From Halorubrum amylolyticum (GTDB lineage Archaea > Halobacteriota > Halobacteria > Halobacteriales > Haloferacaceae): a DNA stretch of 64,000 bases. The stretch is taken from contig NZ_SDJP01000003.1 in the NCBI RefSeq assembly GCF_004114995.1, positions 86,001-150,000 on the forward strand. Reading direction: 5' to 3'. Below the pieces are notes generated by a model, which was given only the letters and a program-made list of their open reading frames with translations, was not told where the DNA came from and did no database searches. Shown here in pieces: positions 1 through 7,887 of this stretch. Position numbers and translations under genes: made by a program. The first letter of the stretch is position 1. The number at the start of each line of letters is the position of its first letter.

Positions 1-781
1 AGTTACCGACGAGCAGCGTCTCGATCTCCTCGCCCGCGTCGTGGTACTCGCGGGTGAGGTCACACAGGTCGGTGACCGCTTTGCGGGTCGCCTCGGGACT
101 CAGGTCCACGTCGGAGATGTCGGCGCCGCGCCCGCCGTAATCGAGGTGATAGAAGCAGAACCGGTCGACGCCCACGTCGACGAGCAGGTCGACGACGCCA
201 GCGAGGTCCTCGACGTTGTGCTCGGTGATCGTGTACCGGAGTCCGGTCTTGAGCCCCACGTCGAGACACGCCTCGATCCCCCGGACCGCGGCGTCGAACG
301 CCCCCTCCTCGCCGCGGATGCGGTCGTTTCGCTCGGGGAGGCCGTCGACCGAGACGCCCGCGTACTTGAGCCCCGCCCCCTTCAGCTCGCGGGCGCGCTC
401 GCGGGTCAGGAGGGTCCCGTTCGTCGAGAGCACGGGCCGGACCCCGCTGTCGGCGGCGTGTTCGATCAGCTCCGGGAGGTCCTCGCGAACGAGCGGCTCC
501 CCGCCGGAGAACAGGAGCACCGGCACGCCGAACGCGGCGAGGTCGCCGATGAGCGCCTTCCCCTCCGCGGTCGACAGCTCGTTCGGCGCTCCCTCCTGGT
601 CGGCCGCGGCGTAGCAGTGCTCGCAGTAGAGGTTACACCGCTTCGTGGTGTTCCAGACGACGACCGGGCGCCGCTGTTTGTCGTCCGTGATCTGGGGCTC
701 CTTCGAGCCGTCGGCCGCGTCGTATCGGAGCCCGTCGCTCTCGGCGTCGAGGTCGCAGAGGAGCTTGCTGACCGAGATCAT
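1..781 (-). CDS. Radical SAM/SPASM-type protein, C-terminus cut by window edge
   Basis: The visible N-terminal 260 residues form a radical SAM domain. The motif WNTTKRCNLYCEHCYAA carries the CxxxCxxC cluster that binds the 4Fe-4S/SAM centre, and LLFSGGEPL is the conserved GGEP strand. The start is ATG at 781, in an ATGA overlap with the stop of the upstream partner gene, so the two are translationally coupled. The C-terminus, where a SPASM or twitch domain would sit, lies outside the window. Pairing with the Htur_1727-type small protein suggests that this enzyme modifies that partner. From memory this resembles the haloarchaeal relatives of heme-d1/PqqE-type enzymes. The substrate is inferred only. 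Confidence 0.85.
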   Translation of the reverse strand, partial: MISVSKLLCDLDAESDGLRYDAADGSKEPQITDDKQRRPVVVWNTTKRCNLYCEHCYAAADQEGAPNELSTAEGKALIGDLAAFGVPVLLFSGGEPLVREDLPELIEHAADSGVRPVLSTNGTLLTRERARELKGAGLKYAGVSVDGLPERNDRIRGEEGAFDAAVRGIEACLDVGLKTGLRYTITEHNVEDLAGVVDLLVDVGVDRFCFYHLDYGGRGADISDVDLSPEATRKAVTDLCDLTREYHDAGEEIETLLVGN

Positions 782-1185
782 CGGGGCCCCTCCGCGTCGT
801 CGGTGTCGACCGCGTCGGCCGCAGGCGCCCCGCCGCACGAGACCGTCGGGGTCCCCTCCGTCTCCTCGTAGACCCGCGGCTCGTCGGCGTCGCCGGCGAG
901 TTCGTCGGCGTCGCCCTCGCCGTTCGTTTCGCCGCCCTCCTCGTCCGCGAGCGACTCGGCGGAGTACCGGTGCGTCTCGTCGGCAAGACACACCCACACG
1001 TCGCGGGCGTACCACGCGAAGAGCTTGCTCGCCTCCTCGTGGGCGGCGTCGGGGGTCGGCGCGGCGACGGTGCCGACGTGGCGGAGCGGGTCCGCCTCCT
1101 CCTCGCGGACGAACACCTCGAAGCGTCGGCCGTCCGCGGAGCGCGCCCCGCCCGATCCGCCGGTTCGGTCCGTCTTCTCGACCAT
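778..1185 (-). CDS. Small radical-SAM partner protein, Htur_1727-like (candidate RiPP precursor)
   Basis: This 135-residue acidic protein begins at ATG 1185; a GTG at 1200 is an alternative. Residues about 20-70 (RRFEVFVREEEADPL ... LFAWYARDVWVCLADET) look like a compact alpha/beta domain and resemble PaaB, the small phenylacetyl-CoA oxygenase subunit. The rest is an acidic, probably disordered tail with one Cys in TVSCGGAPA. I recall this family as the strictly haloarchaeal Htur_1727 family, named as an rSAM-partnered candidate RiPP. The stop overlaps the start of the radical SAM gene (ATGA). A TATA-like tttata lies near 1272-1278 on this strand, implying a leader of 60 nt or more. Modification of the tail Cys is speculation. 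Confidence 0.75.
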   Translation of the reverse strand: MVEKTDRTGGSGGARSADGRRFEVFVREEEADPLRHVGTVAAPTPDAAHEEASKLFAWYARDVWVCLADETHRYSAESLADEEGGETNGEGDADELAGDADEPRVYEETEGTPTVSCGGAPAADAVDTDDAEGPR

Positions 1186-1404
1186 ACCCGAGGTACACAC
1201 GGCCCACCGAACCCGGTTTCGAGGGTTCCCACGGCCGCGAAACGCCCCCGAACACGTTCGGCCACCGGACGTATAAACTGACTTTCGATATACGAAATGG
1301 CTATGGCGGCGGTCCCGTCTCGGAGCACGGGCCTAGCTGGGTACACCACGGGTCACGCGAGCCCCACAATTTTGGTCCGCCTAAGAATCGGAGCGGTTAT
1401 TACG

Positions 1405-1422
1405 TTTTAGCCGGGCCTAAAA
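1405..1422. promoter_or_regulatory. 18-bp inverted repeat at the start of the iron-type binding protein gene
   Basis: TTTTAGCCGGGCCTAAAA has perfect 6-bp arms (TTTTAG/CTAAAA) and ends 3 bp before the ATG at 1426. A TATA-like ggttatta lies at 1395-1402, so the repeat covers the expected transcription start, a repressor position. GCCTAA occurs again at 1379-1384. The TTAG/CTAA arms resemble DtxR/IdeR/SirR-type metal-regulator sites. The regulator assignment is inference. Confidence 0.5.
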
Positions 1423-1425
1423 CAC

Positions 1426-2676
1426 ATGGCAGAAGACCACGCGACGGGAGAACAGGCGGGACGGAGCGGGCCGACTCGGCGGGACTTCGTGACGTACGGC
1501 GGCTCGATCGTCGCCGCCGGGCTGCTCGCCGGGTGTACCGACAGCGCGGACTCGGGCTCGACGGGCGGGGGAGACGGTGACGCCGGAAACGAGAGCGACG
1601 GAGGCGGGAACGACGGAGACGGGAGCGACGGGAGCGATGGAGCCGACGACGAGTCCGGGGGAGAATCCGCGTCCGAGGCGTACACGGTGACGATGGAGCC
1701 GGTCGGACCGGTCGAGTTCGATGAGGTCCCCGAGACGTGGGTCGCTAACAACGGGAGCTGGGCGGACATGGGGATCGCGCTCGGACAGGACCCCCCGGAG
1801 GCCGTGTACCTCACGTCGCGCTACCACACGCAGTACTACGAGGAGATTCCCGGACTGAGCGTCGACAAGAGCGGAATGACATCGCTGTGGGAGAGCGAAC
1901 TGGACGTCGAGAACTTCCTCGCGCTGGGTGAGGACGCGGACGTGTTCGTGATGGACCCGAACTTCATCCTCGGTCGGACCAGCAACTGGGAACAGGACGA
2001 CATCGATCAGATCGAGTCGGCGGGGACCCCGTTCTTCGGCAACAGCATCTTCTCCCGCGGCTACGAGTGGCACGACTACGAGTACCTCACGCTGTACGAG
2101 GCCTTCGAGAACCTCGCCGAGGTCTTCCAAGAGCGGGAGCGCTACGAAGCGTTCGACACGGTTCACGAGGAGTTCCAGAACGAGCTCGACGAGGTCGTTC
2201 CGCCGGAGGGCGATCGCCCGTCCGTGGCCGTCATGTGGCCGCAGCCGGTGGACGAGCCCACGGCGTTCTCCCCGTACCTCATCGACGAGGGGACCAGCTT
2301 CAAGCAGTGGCGCGACCTGGGCGTCGAGGACGCCTTCGCCACGACCGAGGTCCGCGACTTCCACAGCGACCGCGGGCAGGTCGACTACGAGACGCTGCTC
2401 GAAATCGACCCCGACGTGCTGCTGCTCCGCGGCAACGAGGCCAAGACCGAGACGGAGTTCCAAGACACCGTGGTCTCGTTCATGGAGGACCACAACGTCG
2501 CGAGCAGACTCACCGCCGTCGAGAACGGGGACGTGTACCGCGGGGGGTCGCTCTACCAGGGACCGATCACGAACCTCGTGCTGACGGAGCGGGCCGCCGG
2601 TCAGGTGTACGGGGTCGACGGCGAGCTGTTCGACCGCCAGCGGGTCGCGGACATCGTCAGCGGCGACTTCGAATAA
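1426..2676 (+). CDS. ABC transporter substrate-binding lipoprotein, iron/siderophore/cobalamin type
   Basis: This 416-residue protein has a Tat signal (TRRDFVTYGG) and lipobox (LLAGC), then a 50-residue Gly/Asp/Ser linker. The rest is a PBP-like fold of the Fe3+-siderophore/B12 binding family (PF01497): WVANNGSWADMGIALG near the N-terminus, RPSVAVMWPQP at the mid-protein strand, and LEIDPDVLLLRG, the usual 'dPDvii' segment. It should be anchored outside the cell and deliver a metal complex to a permease. No permease or ATPase gene is adjacent, so its transporter is encoded elsewhere or shared. The palindrome overlapping its promoter suggests metal-dependent repression. Confidence 0.85.
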   Translation: MAEDHATGEQAGRSGPTRRDFVTYGGSIVAAGLLAGCTDSADSGSTGGGDGDAGNESDGGGNDGDGSDGSDGADDESGGESASEAYTVTMEPVGPVEFDEVPETWVANNGSWADMGIALGQDPPEAVYLTSRYHTQYYEEIPGLSVDKSGMTSLWESELDVENFLALGEDADVFVMDPNFILGRTSNWEQDDIDQIESAGTPFFGNSIFSRGYEWHDYEYLTLYEAFENLAEVFQERERYEAFDTVHEEFQNELDEVVPPEGDRPSVAVMWPQPVDEPTAFSPYLIDEGTSFKQWRDLGVEDAFATTEVRDFHSDRGQVDYETLLEIDPDVLLLRGNEAKTETEFQDTVVSFMEDHNVASRLTAVENGDVYRGGSLYQGPITNLVLTERAAGQVYGVDGELFDRQRVADIVSGDFE

Positions 2677-2730
2677 GCGCGGTTGCGGGCGAGCCCACGC
2701 CTTATGTCCACCGGGCGCCTACTGTCCGGT

Positions 2731-3486
2731 ATGCGCGAACTCGTCTTCGCCCTCGAGTACGAGTCGGGGCGCAACAGGGTGGCCGACGCGCTGGCCGACC
2801 ACCCCGGCGCTCGGGTCCGGTCGCTGTCGGTGCACGCCACCGACGACCACCTCTGGCGCGTCGACCACGCGGCCGGCACCCCGGCCGCGCTCGACGACGT
2901 CGAGGCCGCCTTTCTCGACGGCGACTACTACGCCGACTGCCTCGCGACCGAACACTGCGGCGCGACGCAGACCACCCGCGTCCTCGATCACACGGACGAC
3001 GCGCTGGTGTTGTACACCGACTGGGAGCCCACGCCCGTCTGCGCGTCCGTCCCGCACATCGCGCGCGACCACCTCGGGGAGAGCGCCCTGTTCGAGACGC
3101 GCCACGAGGGGCGCCACTACACCTGGCGGCTCATCCACTCCGGCGAGGGCGACGTGGGCACGTTCTTCGACGCGCTCCGAGATGCCGTCGGTGACGCCGC
3201 CCGGACCGAACTGCTCAAGACGGCGAGCGTCTCCGGCGCGACCGGCGGTTCGGGAGCGAACGGAAGCGAGATCGGCCTCACTCCCGAACAGGAGGCCGCG
3301 CTCAGGGCCGCCGTCGAACACGGCTACTACGAGTCCCCGCGCGAGGTCGATGTCGGTGGCCTCGCCGACCACCTCGACGTGCCGCGCTCGACGCTCACCT
3401 ACCGGCTCCGCCGGGCCGAAGAGCGGCTCGCGAAGGCGCACGTCGCCGAGGGGCGGGTCGTCGACGCCGCGCCGGGATCGGAGTGA
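2731..3486 (+). CDS. HTH-10 (Bat-type) transcription regulator
   Basis: This 251-residue regulator starts at ATG 2731. The choice is supported by a TATA-like ccttatg 26-30 bp upstream, which fits a leaderless transcript; upstream in-frame starts (TTG 2683, ATG 2704) would precede that start site. The N-terminal 160 residues are a sensor domain with Cys and His residues (CLATEHCGATQT, HEGRHYTWRLIHSGEGD). The C-terminus, LTPEQEAALRAAVEHGYYESPREV ... LADHLDVPRSTLTYRLRRAEERL, is the HTH-10 domain found in bacterio-opsin-activator-like proteins. It ends 95 bp before a metal ATPase gene, so it probably senses metal and controls that gene. Confidence 0.85.
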   Translation: MRELVFALEYESGRNRVADALADHPGARVRSLSVHATDDHLWRVDHAAGTPAALDDVEAAFLDGDYYADCLATEHCGATQTTRVLDHTDDALVLYTDWEPTPVCASVPHIARDHLGESALFETRHEGRHYTWRLIHSGEGDVGTFFDALRDAVGDAARTELLKTASVSGATGGSGANGSEIGLTPEQEAALRAAVEHGYYESPREVDVGGLADHLDVPRSTLTYRLRRAEERLAKAHVAEGRVVDAAPGSE

Positions 3487-3529
3487 GACGGCAGGGGTCG
3501 GTGTCGCCCGGTCCGATCGATCCCTGCGT

Positions 3530-3545
3530 GTTGGAATATTCCAAC
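3530..3545. promoter_or_regulatory. Perfect 16-bp palindrome upstream of the metal ATPase promoter
   Basis: GTTGGAATATTCCAAC is fully self-complementary. It ends 5 bp before a TATA-like cttatc (3551-3556), which lies 26-31 bp before the ATG at 3582. A site directly upstream of BRE/TATA is typical of an archaeal activator. The HTH-10 protein encoded just before it is the obvious candidate ligand; that link is inference. Confidence 0.6.
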
Positions 3546-3581
3546 TAAGGCTTATCGAGATACGTCCCCTCTCTCAGCGTA

Positions 3582-6044
3582 ATGAGAGACGGCCCGAACG
3601 ACAGCGAAGAGACGACCGCCGGCGAGACAACCGCCGGCGAGACGACCGCCGGCGGGACGACCGCTGGCGGAGGGTCGAGCGGAGACGGGAACCGCCGAGA
3701 GCTGACCGTAAGCCTCGCGGTCCCCGAAATGGACTGCCCCTCCTGTGCCGGCAAGGTCGACAACGCGCTCGGGCGCCTCGACGGCGTGACCGACGCCGCG
3801 CTCAACCCGACCGCGGGAACGGCGACCGTGACGTACGATCCCGAGGTCGTCGACGAGGACGACGTGGTCGCGGCGATCGAGGGCGCCGGCTACGAGGTCA
3901 CCGGCGGACGGTCAAGGAGTGAAGAGAGCGGTGACGACGCTGAGGGTGCCGCCGACGCCGACGCGGGCTCCGGCGGCGTCGCCGTCGCGCCCCCCGCCGA
4001 GGTCTGGACGACGCCGCGCGCGAAGAAGACGTGGCTGGGCGCGGGGCTCGTGACGCTCGGGCTCCTGTTCGAGTTCGTCCTGACCGCGCAGAATCCGGTC
4101 GTCGCGAGCGTGCTCGGCTACCCGATCCGCGTCTCGGGCGTCCTGTTCCTCGGCGCGGTCGCAGCGAGCGGGATTCCCGTCATCCGCGGCGGCTACTACT
4201 CGGCGCGCAACCGGAGCCTCGACATCGACCTGCTGATGGGGACGGCGATCATCGCGGCGACGGGGATCGGCTACTTCGTCGAGGCGGCTACCCTAGCGGT
4301 GCTTTTCAGCGTCGCCGAGCTGCTGGAGGACTACGCGATGGACCGGGCGCGCGACTCGCTGCGAGAGCTGATGGAGCTGTCGCCGGACGAGGCCACCGTC
4401 AGGCGAAGCGACGGGGAGGTGACCGTTCCGGCCGACGACGTGGCGGTCGGCGAGACCGTGGTCGTCCGGCCGGGCGCGAAGGTCCCGCTCGACGGGACCG
4501 TGATCGAGGGCGAGAGCGCGGTCGACGAGTCGCCGATCACGGGCGAGAGCGTCCCCGTCGACAAGGTCCCCGGCGACGAGGCGTTCGCGGGCGCGATCAA
4601 CGAGGAGGGGTACCTCGAGATCGAGGTGACCTCGACCGCGGGCGACTCGACGCTCGCGCGGATCATCGAGCTGGTGCAGGGCGCGCAGGCCGAGAAGACC
4701 GAGACCGAGCGGTTCGTCGACCGCTTCGCCGGGTACTACACGCCAGTCGTGGTCGTGCTCGCGATCTTGACCGCCGCGGTGCCGCCGCTGGTCATCGCGG
4801 AGCCGATCGCGGTCGACGTCGCCGGCTACGGGATCACGTTCGCCGCGGACTGGGGGACGTGGTTCGTCCGCGGGCTCACGCTGCTGGTGATCGCCTGCCC
4901 CTGCGCGTTCGTCATCTCGACGCCCGTCTCAGTGGTTTCCGGGATCACGAGCGCGGCGAAAAACGGCGTGCTGATCAAGGGCGGCAACCACCTCGAAGCG
5001 ATGGGCGAGGTCGACGCCGTCGCGCTCGACAAGACCGGCACGCTCACGAAGGGCGAGCTCGCGGTCACCGACCTGCTTCCGCTGGGCGGCGCCGACGAGG
5101 CGACGCTGCTGCGGCGGGCCGCGGCGCTGGAACGCCGGAGCGAGCACCCGATCGCCGCGGCGGTGCTCGACCGCGCCGACCGGGAAGGGGTGACCGACCT
5201 CCCCGAGCCGACGGGCTTCGAGAGCCTGACCGGGAAGGGTATCCGCGCCGAGATCGGCGGCGAGACGTACTACGCCGGGAAGCCCGCGCTGTTCGAGGAG
5301 CTCGGATTCGACCTGTCGCGGGCGCGGGCGGAGACCGACGGCGGGGTCGTCGCTGAAGGCGCTCCCGACGCTGCCGACACCGCCCCCGGCGAGTTCGCCG
5401 AGGGCGCCCTCGCCGCGCTGGAACGGGAGGGGAAGACGGTGGTGCTCGTCGGGACGGCGACGGAGCTGACCGGAGCGGTCGCGGTCGCCGACGAGGTGCG
5501 GTCCGATTCGAAGCGGGCGGTCGAACGTCTCCGGGAACTCGGCGTGAAGCGCGTCGTGATGTTAACCGGCGACAACGAGGGGACCGCGCGGGCGATCGCC
5601 GAGTCGGTCGGCGTCGACGAGTACCGGGCCGAGCTCCTGCCCGAGGAGAAGGTGGACGCGGTCGAGTCGCTACAGGCCGAGTACGGCGAGGTGGCGATGG
5701 TCGGCGACGGGATCAACGACGCGCCCGCGCTGGCGACCGCCGAGGTCGGCGTCGCGATGGGCGCCGCGGGGACGGACACCGCCTTGGAGACCGCCGACAT
5801 CGCGCTGATGGGCGACGACGTGGCGAAGCTCCCGTACCTGTACGCGCTGTCGCACACCGCCAACGGAGTTATCCGCCAGAACATCTGGGCGAGCCTCGGC
5901 GTGAAGTTCCTGCTCGCGCTGGGCGTGCCGCTGGGGCTCGTGAGCGTCGCGGTCGCGGTCGTCGTCGGCGACATGGGGATGAGCCTCGGCGTCACCGGCA
6001 ACGCGATGCGTCTCTCCGGGATCGAGCCCGAGTCGTTCGAGTAG
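3582..6044 (+). CDS. Heavy-metal translocating P-type ATPase (Zn/Cd or Cu)
   Basis: An 820-residue P1B ATPase that exports a soft metal ion using ATP. The N-terminus has a low-complexity TTAGE repeat (residues 11-30) and then an HMA domain with the metal-binding CPSC (52-55). Membrane helices follow; the transport helix carries CPC at 439-441. The phosphorylation motif DKTGTLT starts at Asp483, SEHPIAAAVLD is the HP locus, and MVGDGINDAPALA is the hinge. CPC alone does not decide between Cu and Zn/Cd; the sequence around it (IACPCAFVISTPVSV) is closer to ZntA/CadA. Start ATG 3582 lies about 28 bp after a TATA-like box. It is probably controlled by the upstream HTH-10 gene. Confidence 0.93.
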   Translation: MRDGPNDSEETTAGETTAGETTAGGTTAGGGSSGDGNRRELTVSLAVPEMDCPSCAGKVDNALGRLDGVTDAALNPTAGTATVTYDPEVVDEDDVVAAIEGAGYEVTGGRSRSEESGDDAEGAADADAGSGGVAVAPPAEVWTTPRAKKTWLGAGLVTLGLLFEFVLTAQNPVVASVLGYPIRVSGVLFLGAVAASGIPVIRGGYYSARNRSLDIDLLMGTAIIAATGIGYFVEAATLAVLFSVAELLEDYAMDRARDSLRELMELSPDEATVRRSDGEVTVPADDVAVGETVVVRPGAKVPLDGTVIEGESAVDESPITGESVPVDKVPGDEAFAGAINEEGYLEIEVTSTAGDSTLARIIELVQGAQAEKTETERFVDRFAGYYTPVVVVLAILTAAVPPLVIAEPIAVDVAGYGITFAADWGTWFVRGLTLLVIACPCAFVISTPVSVVSGITSAAKNGVLIKGGNHLEAMGEVDAVALDKTGTLTKGELAVTDLLPLGGADEATLLRRAAALERRSEHPIAAAVLDRADREGVTDLPEPTGFESLTGKGIRAEIGGETYYAGKPALFEELGFDLSRARAETDGGVVAEGAPDAADTAPGEFAEGALAALEREGKTVVLVGTATELTGAVAVADEVRSDSKRAVERLRELGVKRVVMLTGDNEGTARAIAESVGVDEYRAELLPEEKVDAVESLQAEYGEVAMVGDGINDAPALATAEVGVAMGAAGTDTALETADIALMGDDVAKLPYLYALSHTANGVIRQNIWASLGVKFLLALGVPLGLVSVAVAVVVGDMGMSLGVTGNAMRLSGIEPESFE

Positions 6045-6102
6045 GCGGAGGGACGGAGCCCGCCGCCCGCAAGGCTCGAACAAAAATGAACAATTATTAA
6101 GG

Positions 6103-6396
6103 ATGCGCTCGTCGGGCCGGACGTGCCACCCGTAGTACACGGCTGACCCAGGCTCGGAATCGGAGGCGGCGGTCGGTCCCGAGGGTCCGAGCACGCGCGA
6201 GACGAGCATCGAGACGGAACCGGCGGCGTCGACCGACGACGCCGCGGACGACTGCGAGGCGAGCGACGACCTGCCGACCGCGGCCGAGGCGGTCGCGCGC
6301 TCCGCGGCGACGTTCGACCCGACGGACGCGGGGCGGATCCCGAACGGAACCGGCCGGTGGAACGCGTACGCAGGGTCGTGTCACGGCAGCGAGTGA
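6103..6396 (+). pseudogene. Amber-interrupted small frame, possible pseudogene
   Basis: From ATG 6103 the frame reads ten codons (MRSSGRTCHP), meets TAG at 6133, and then stays open with haloarchaeal-looking acidic composition (EPAASTDDAADDCEASDDL ... NAYAGSCHGSE) to TGA at 6394. No ATG or GTG lies after the TAG in this frame. The 474-bp space between the ATPase and the next gene contains nothing else I can support. It could be a small gene broken by a nonsense mutation, or chance. There is no recognisable family. Confidence 0.3.
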
Positions 6397-6531
6397 CCGA
6401 CCCCGTTCCGAGTTTTCGATCGACGAGCGGCGCGTCCGGATCGGCCTCGCTCCCCCGGCTCGTCGACGCGGGATGCCCAGATCCCGAAAACGTGCGGCCG
6501 ATTTGTAAGGCCGGGTCACCTACCGGTGACC

Positions 6532-6993
6532 ATGCGCCCACGCGAACGCGGGGAGGGCCCGGACGCGGCGTCTCCGATCGCGGTGCGGCTGCGCGGGCTC
6601 GCGGACGGGACGGTGGTCTGCGACGCGGTCGACGACGGAGAGCTCGAACGCGTCGAGGAGGAGTTCCTCTGCGCCAGCGGGGAGCGCTGGGGCGGCGTCT
6701 GGCGCGGGCTCCCGGTGGCGGCGCTGCTCGACCGGCCGGACGTGGCGATCGACCCCGAGGCGACTCACGTCCGCGTCGGCGCCAACGGGTACGCCGTCTG
6801 CGTGCCGATCCGGACCGCGCTCGACGCCGTGCTCGCGGTCGAACGCGCGGGCGATCCCCTGCCGCCGGCCCGCCGCCCGCGGTTCGTCGCCCCGGTCGAC
6901 GCCGGACGGACGGTTCGCGGGGTCCGCGAACTCCGGTTCCTGCGGCTCGGCCCGAGCGAGGAGCCGCGGGACTACGAGGACCTCGGGTACTGA
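6532..6993 (+). CDS. Small molybdopterin-type oxidoreductase domain protein
   Basis: A 153-residue protein. The segment RWGGVWRGLPVAALLDRPDV ... THVRVGANGYAVCVPI matches part of the sulfite-oxidase molybdopterin-binding fold (the WxGvpL...L and ...a.DGYs... strands). Family enzymes are usually 200-400 residues, so this is a shortened, stand-alone version. The usual Moco-ligating Cys environment is not obvious, so catalysis is doubtful. ATG 6532 is preferred over GTG 6526 because tttgtaag sits about 27 bp upstream. There are no membrane segments and no Tat signal. Confidence 0.6.
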   Translation: MRPRERGEGPDAASPIAVRLRGLADGTVVCDAVDDGELERVEEEFLCASGERWGGVWRGLPVAALLDRPDVAIDPEATHVRVGANGYAVCVPIRTALDAVLAVERAGDPLPPARRPRFVAPVDAGRTVRGVRELRFLRLGPSEEPRDYEDLGY

Positions 6994-7166
6994 CGGCGAC
7001 GGCTCCGACCCGGCCCTTTTAGGCGACGAGCCGACTACGAGCCACCGGCCGATGACGATGCACCGCTCCGAGCTGCCTCGGCACCAGCGATGACGAGCCC
7101 TATGAGTGCCGAGGCCGATCCGTTTCGTGCGTTCCGCGAACGACGGCGCGGGGGACCATCGGACGC

Positions 7167-7397
7167 TCAGAGGACGATCGAGATCACGGCCAGCACCAGG
7201 AAGATGATGACGAACCATTTCGCGACGGCCATCGAGACGCCGGCGACCCCGCGCGCGCCGACGACCGCCGCGACGATCGCGATAACGAAGAACACCACCG
7301 CCCACTGAAGGAAGTCACCGGAAAACTGCAGCGGAACCGGGTTTCCGAACAGGGACGGCAACTGGTGATCGACGGCCGTCGCGATTGTGGCGTCCAT
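7167..7397 (-). CDS. DUF1328-family small membrane protein
   Basis: This 76-residue protein has two hydrophobic helices: FLQWAVVFFVIAIVAAVVGA and the segment around WFVIIFLVLAVISIVL. Between them is GVAGVSMAVAKW. The layout (aV.FfviAivAa.lGa.giAg....iak..f..FlvlavisL) matches the DUF1328 family, small membrane proteins of unknown function also common in bacteria. It is a single gene, convergent with the molybdopterin-like gene. A TATA-like taactaat lies about 30 bp upstream on this strand. Confidence 0.85.
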   Translation of the reverse strand: MDATIATAVDHQLPSLFGNPVPLQFSGDFLQWAVVFFVIAIVAAVVGARGVAGVSMAVAKWFVIIFLVLAVISIVL

Positions 7398-7887
7398 GCG
7401 AGTAGTGCGGTGGACGCGCCATTAGTTATGGAGCCTCAAAGCCGATACGACGTGCGTAACCGCTCAATCAGATCCGGTGGCGTCCGACAGAGCCGCCCGG
7501 TTCTCGCAAGCGGCGCCCTCCCGATACGCGGTCGGTGCGGAGCGTATCGTCCAGCGTCACGAAACGGGTCGCGGCCGGTCAACGGAAGATCGATATAGCG
7601 AATATTGATGTATTCGCTCGGTTCGTGTCGTCGATGCCTCGCGTGAAGTGCCTCGATCAAACCTCGGGCATTCGGCCGACAACCCGGAAAGACGGACGCA
7701 CCGCCAGTAGCGCGAAACAGCGGGAGGCTCGTCGATCGGGTACGCGTCGTCCGCGTCGCGCTCCGGGGTGTGGTGCGTGGGAGCCGCCGCGTCCGGGTCG
7801 ACTCTCGCTTCTCACCCGTTCGCGTTCCTCGGGAACACCGGACCCGTCCGGGGGGACGTTTAACCCCGCTCCGGCGGACGCGCAACC
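7398..7887. other. 490-bp intergenic stretch, no supported gene
   Basis: This lies between divergent genes. Open frames here have Arg/Thr/Pro-rich shadow composition and no start, domain or codon-bias support. The last 30 bp carry the gamma-glutamyltransferase promoter (cgtttaac at 7858-7865). Nothing else was seen. Confidence 0.5.

Noticed and set aside
41..871. Long open frame on the + strand opposite the radical SAM gene
   Set aside because: It mirrors the codon structure of the real minus-strand gene (high-GC third-position shadow), has no domain, and the minus strand has clear CxxxCxxC and GGEP motifs.
6133..6135. Pyrrolysine decoding of the in-frame TAG
   Set aside because: Haloarchaea are not known to carry the pyrrolysine system and no pyl genes are seen here; a nonsense mutation or chance is simpler.
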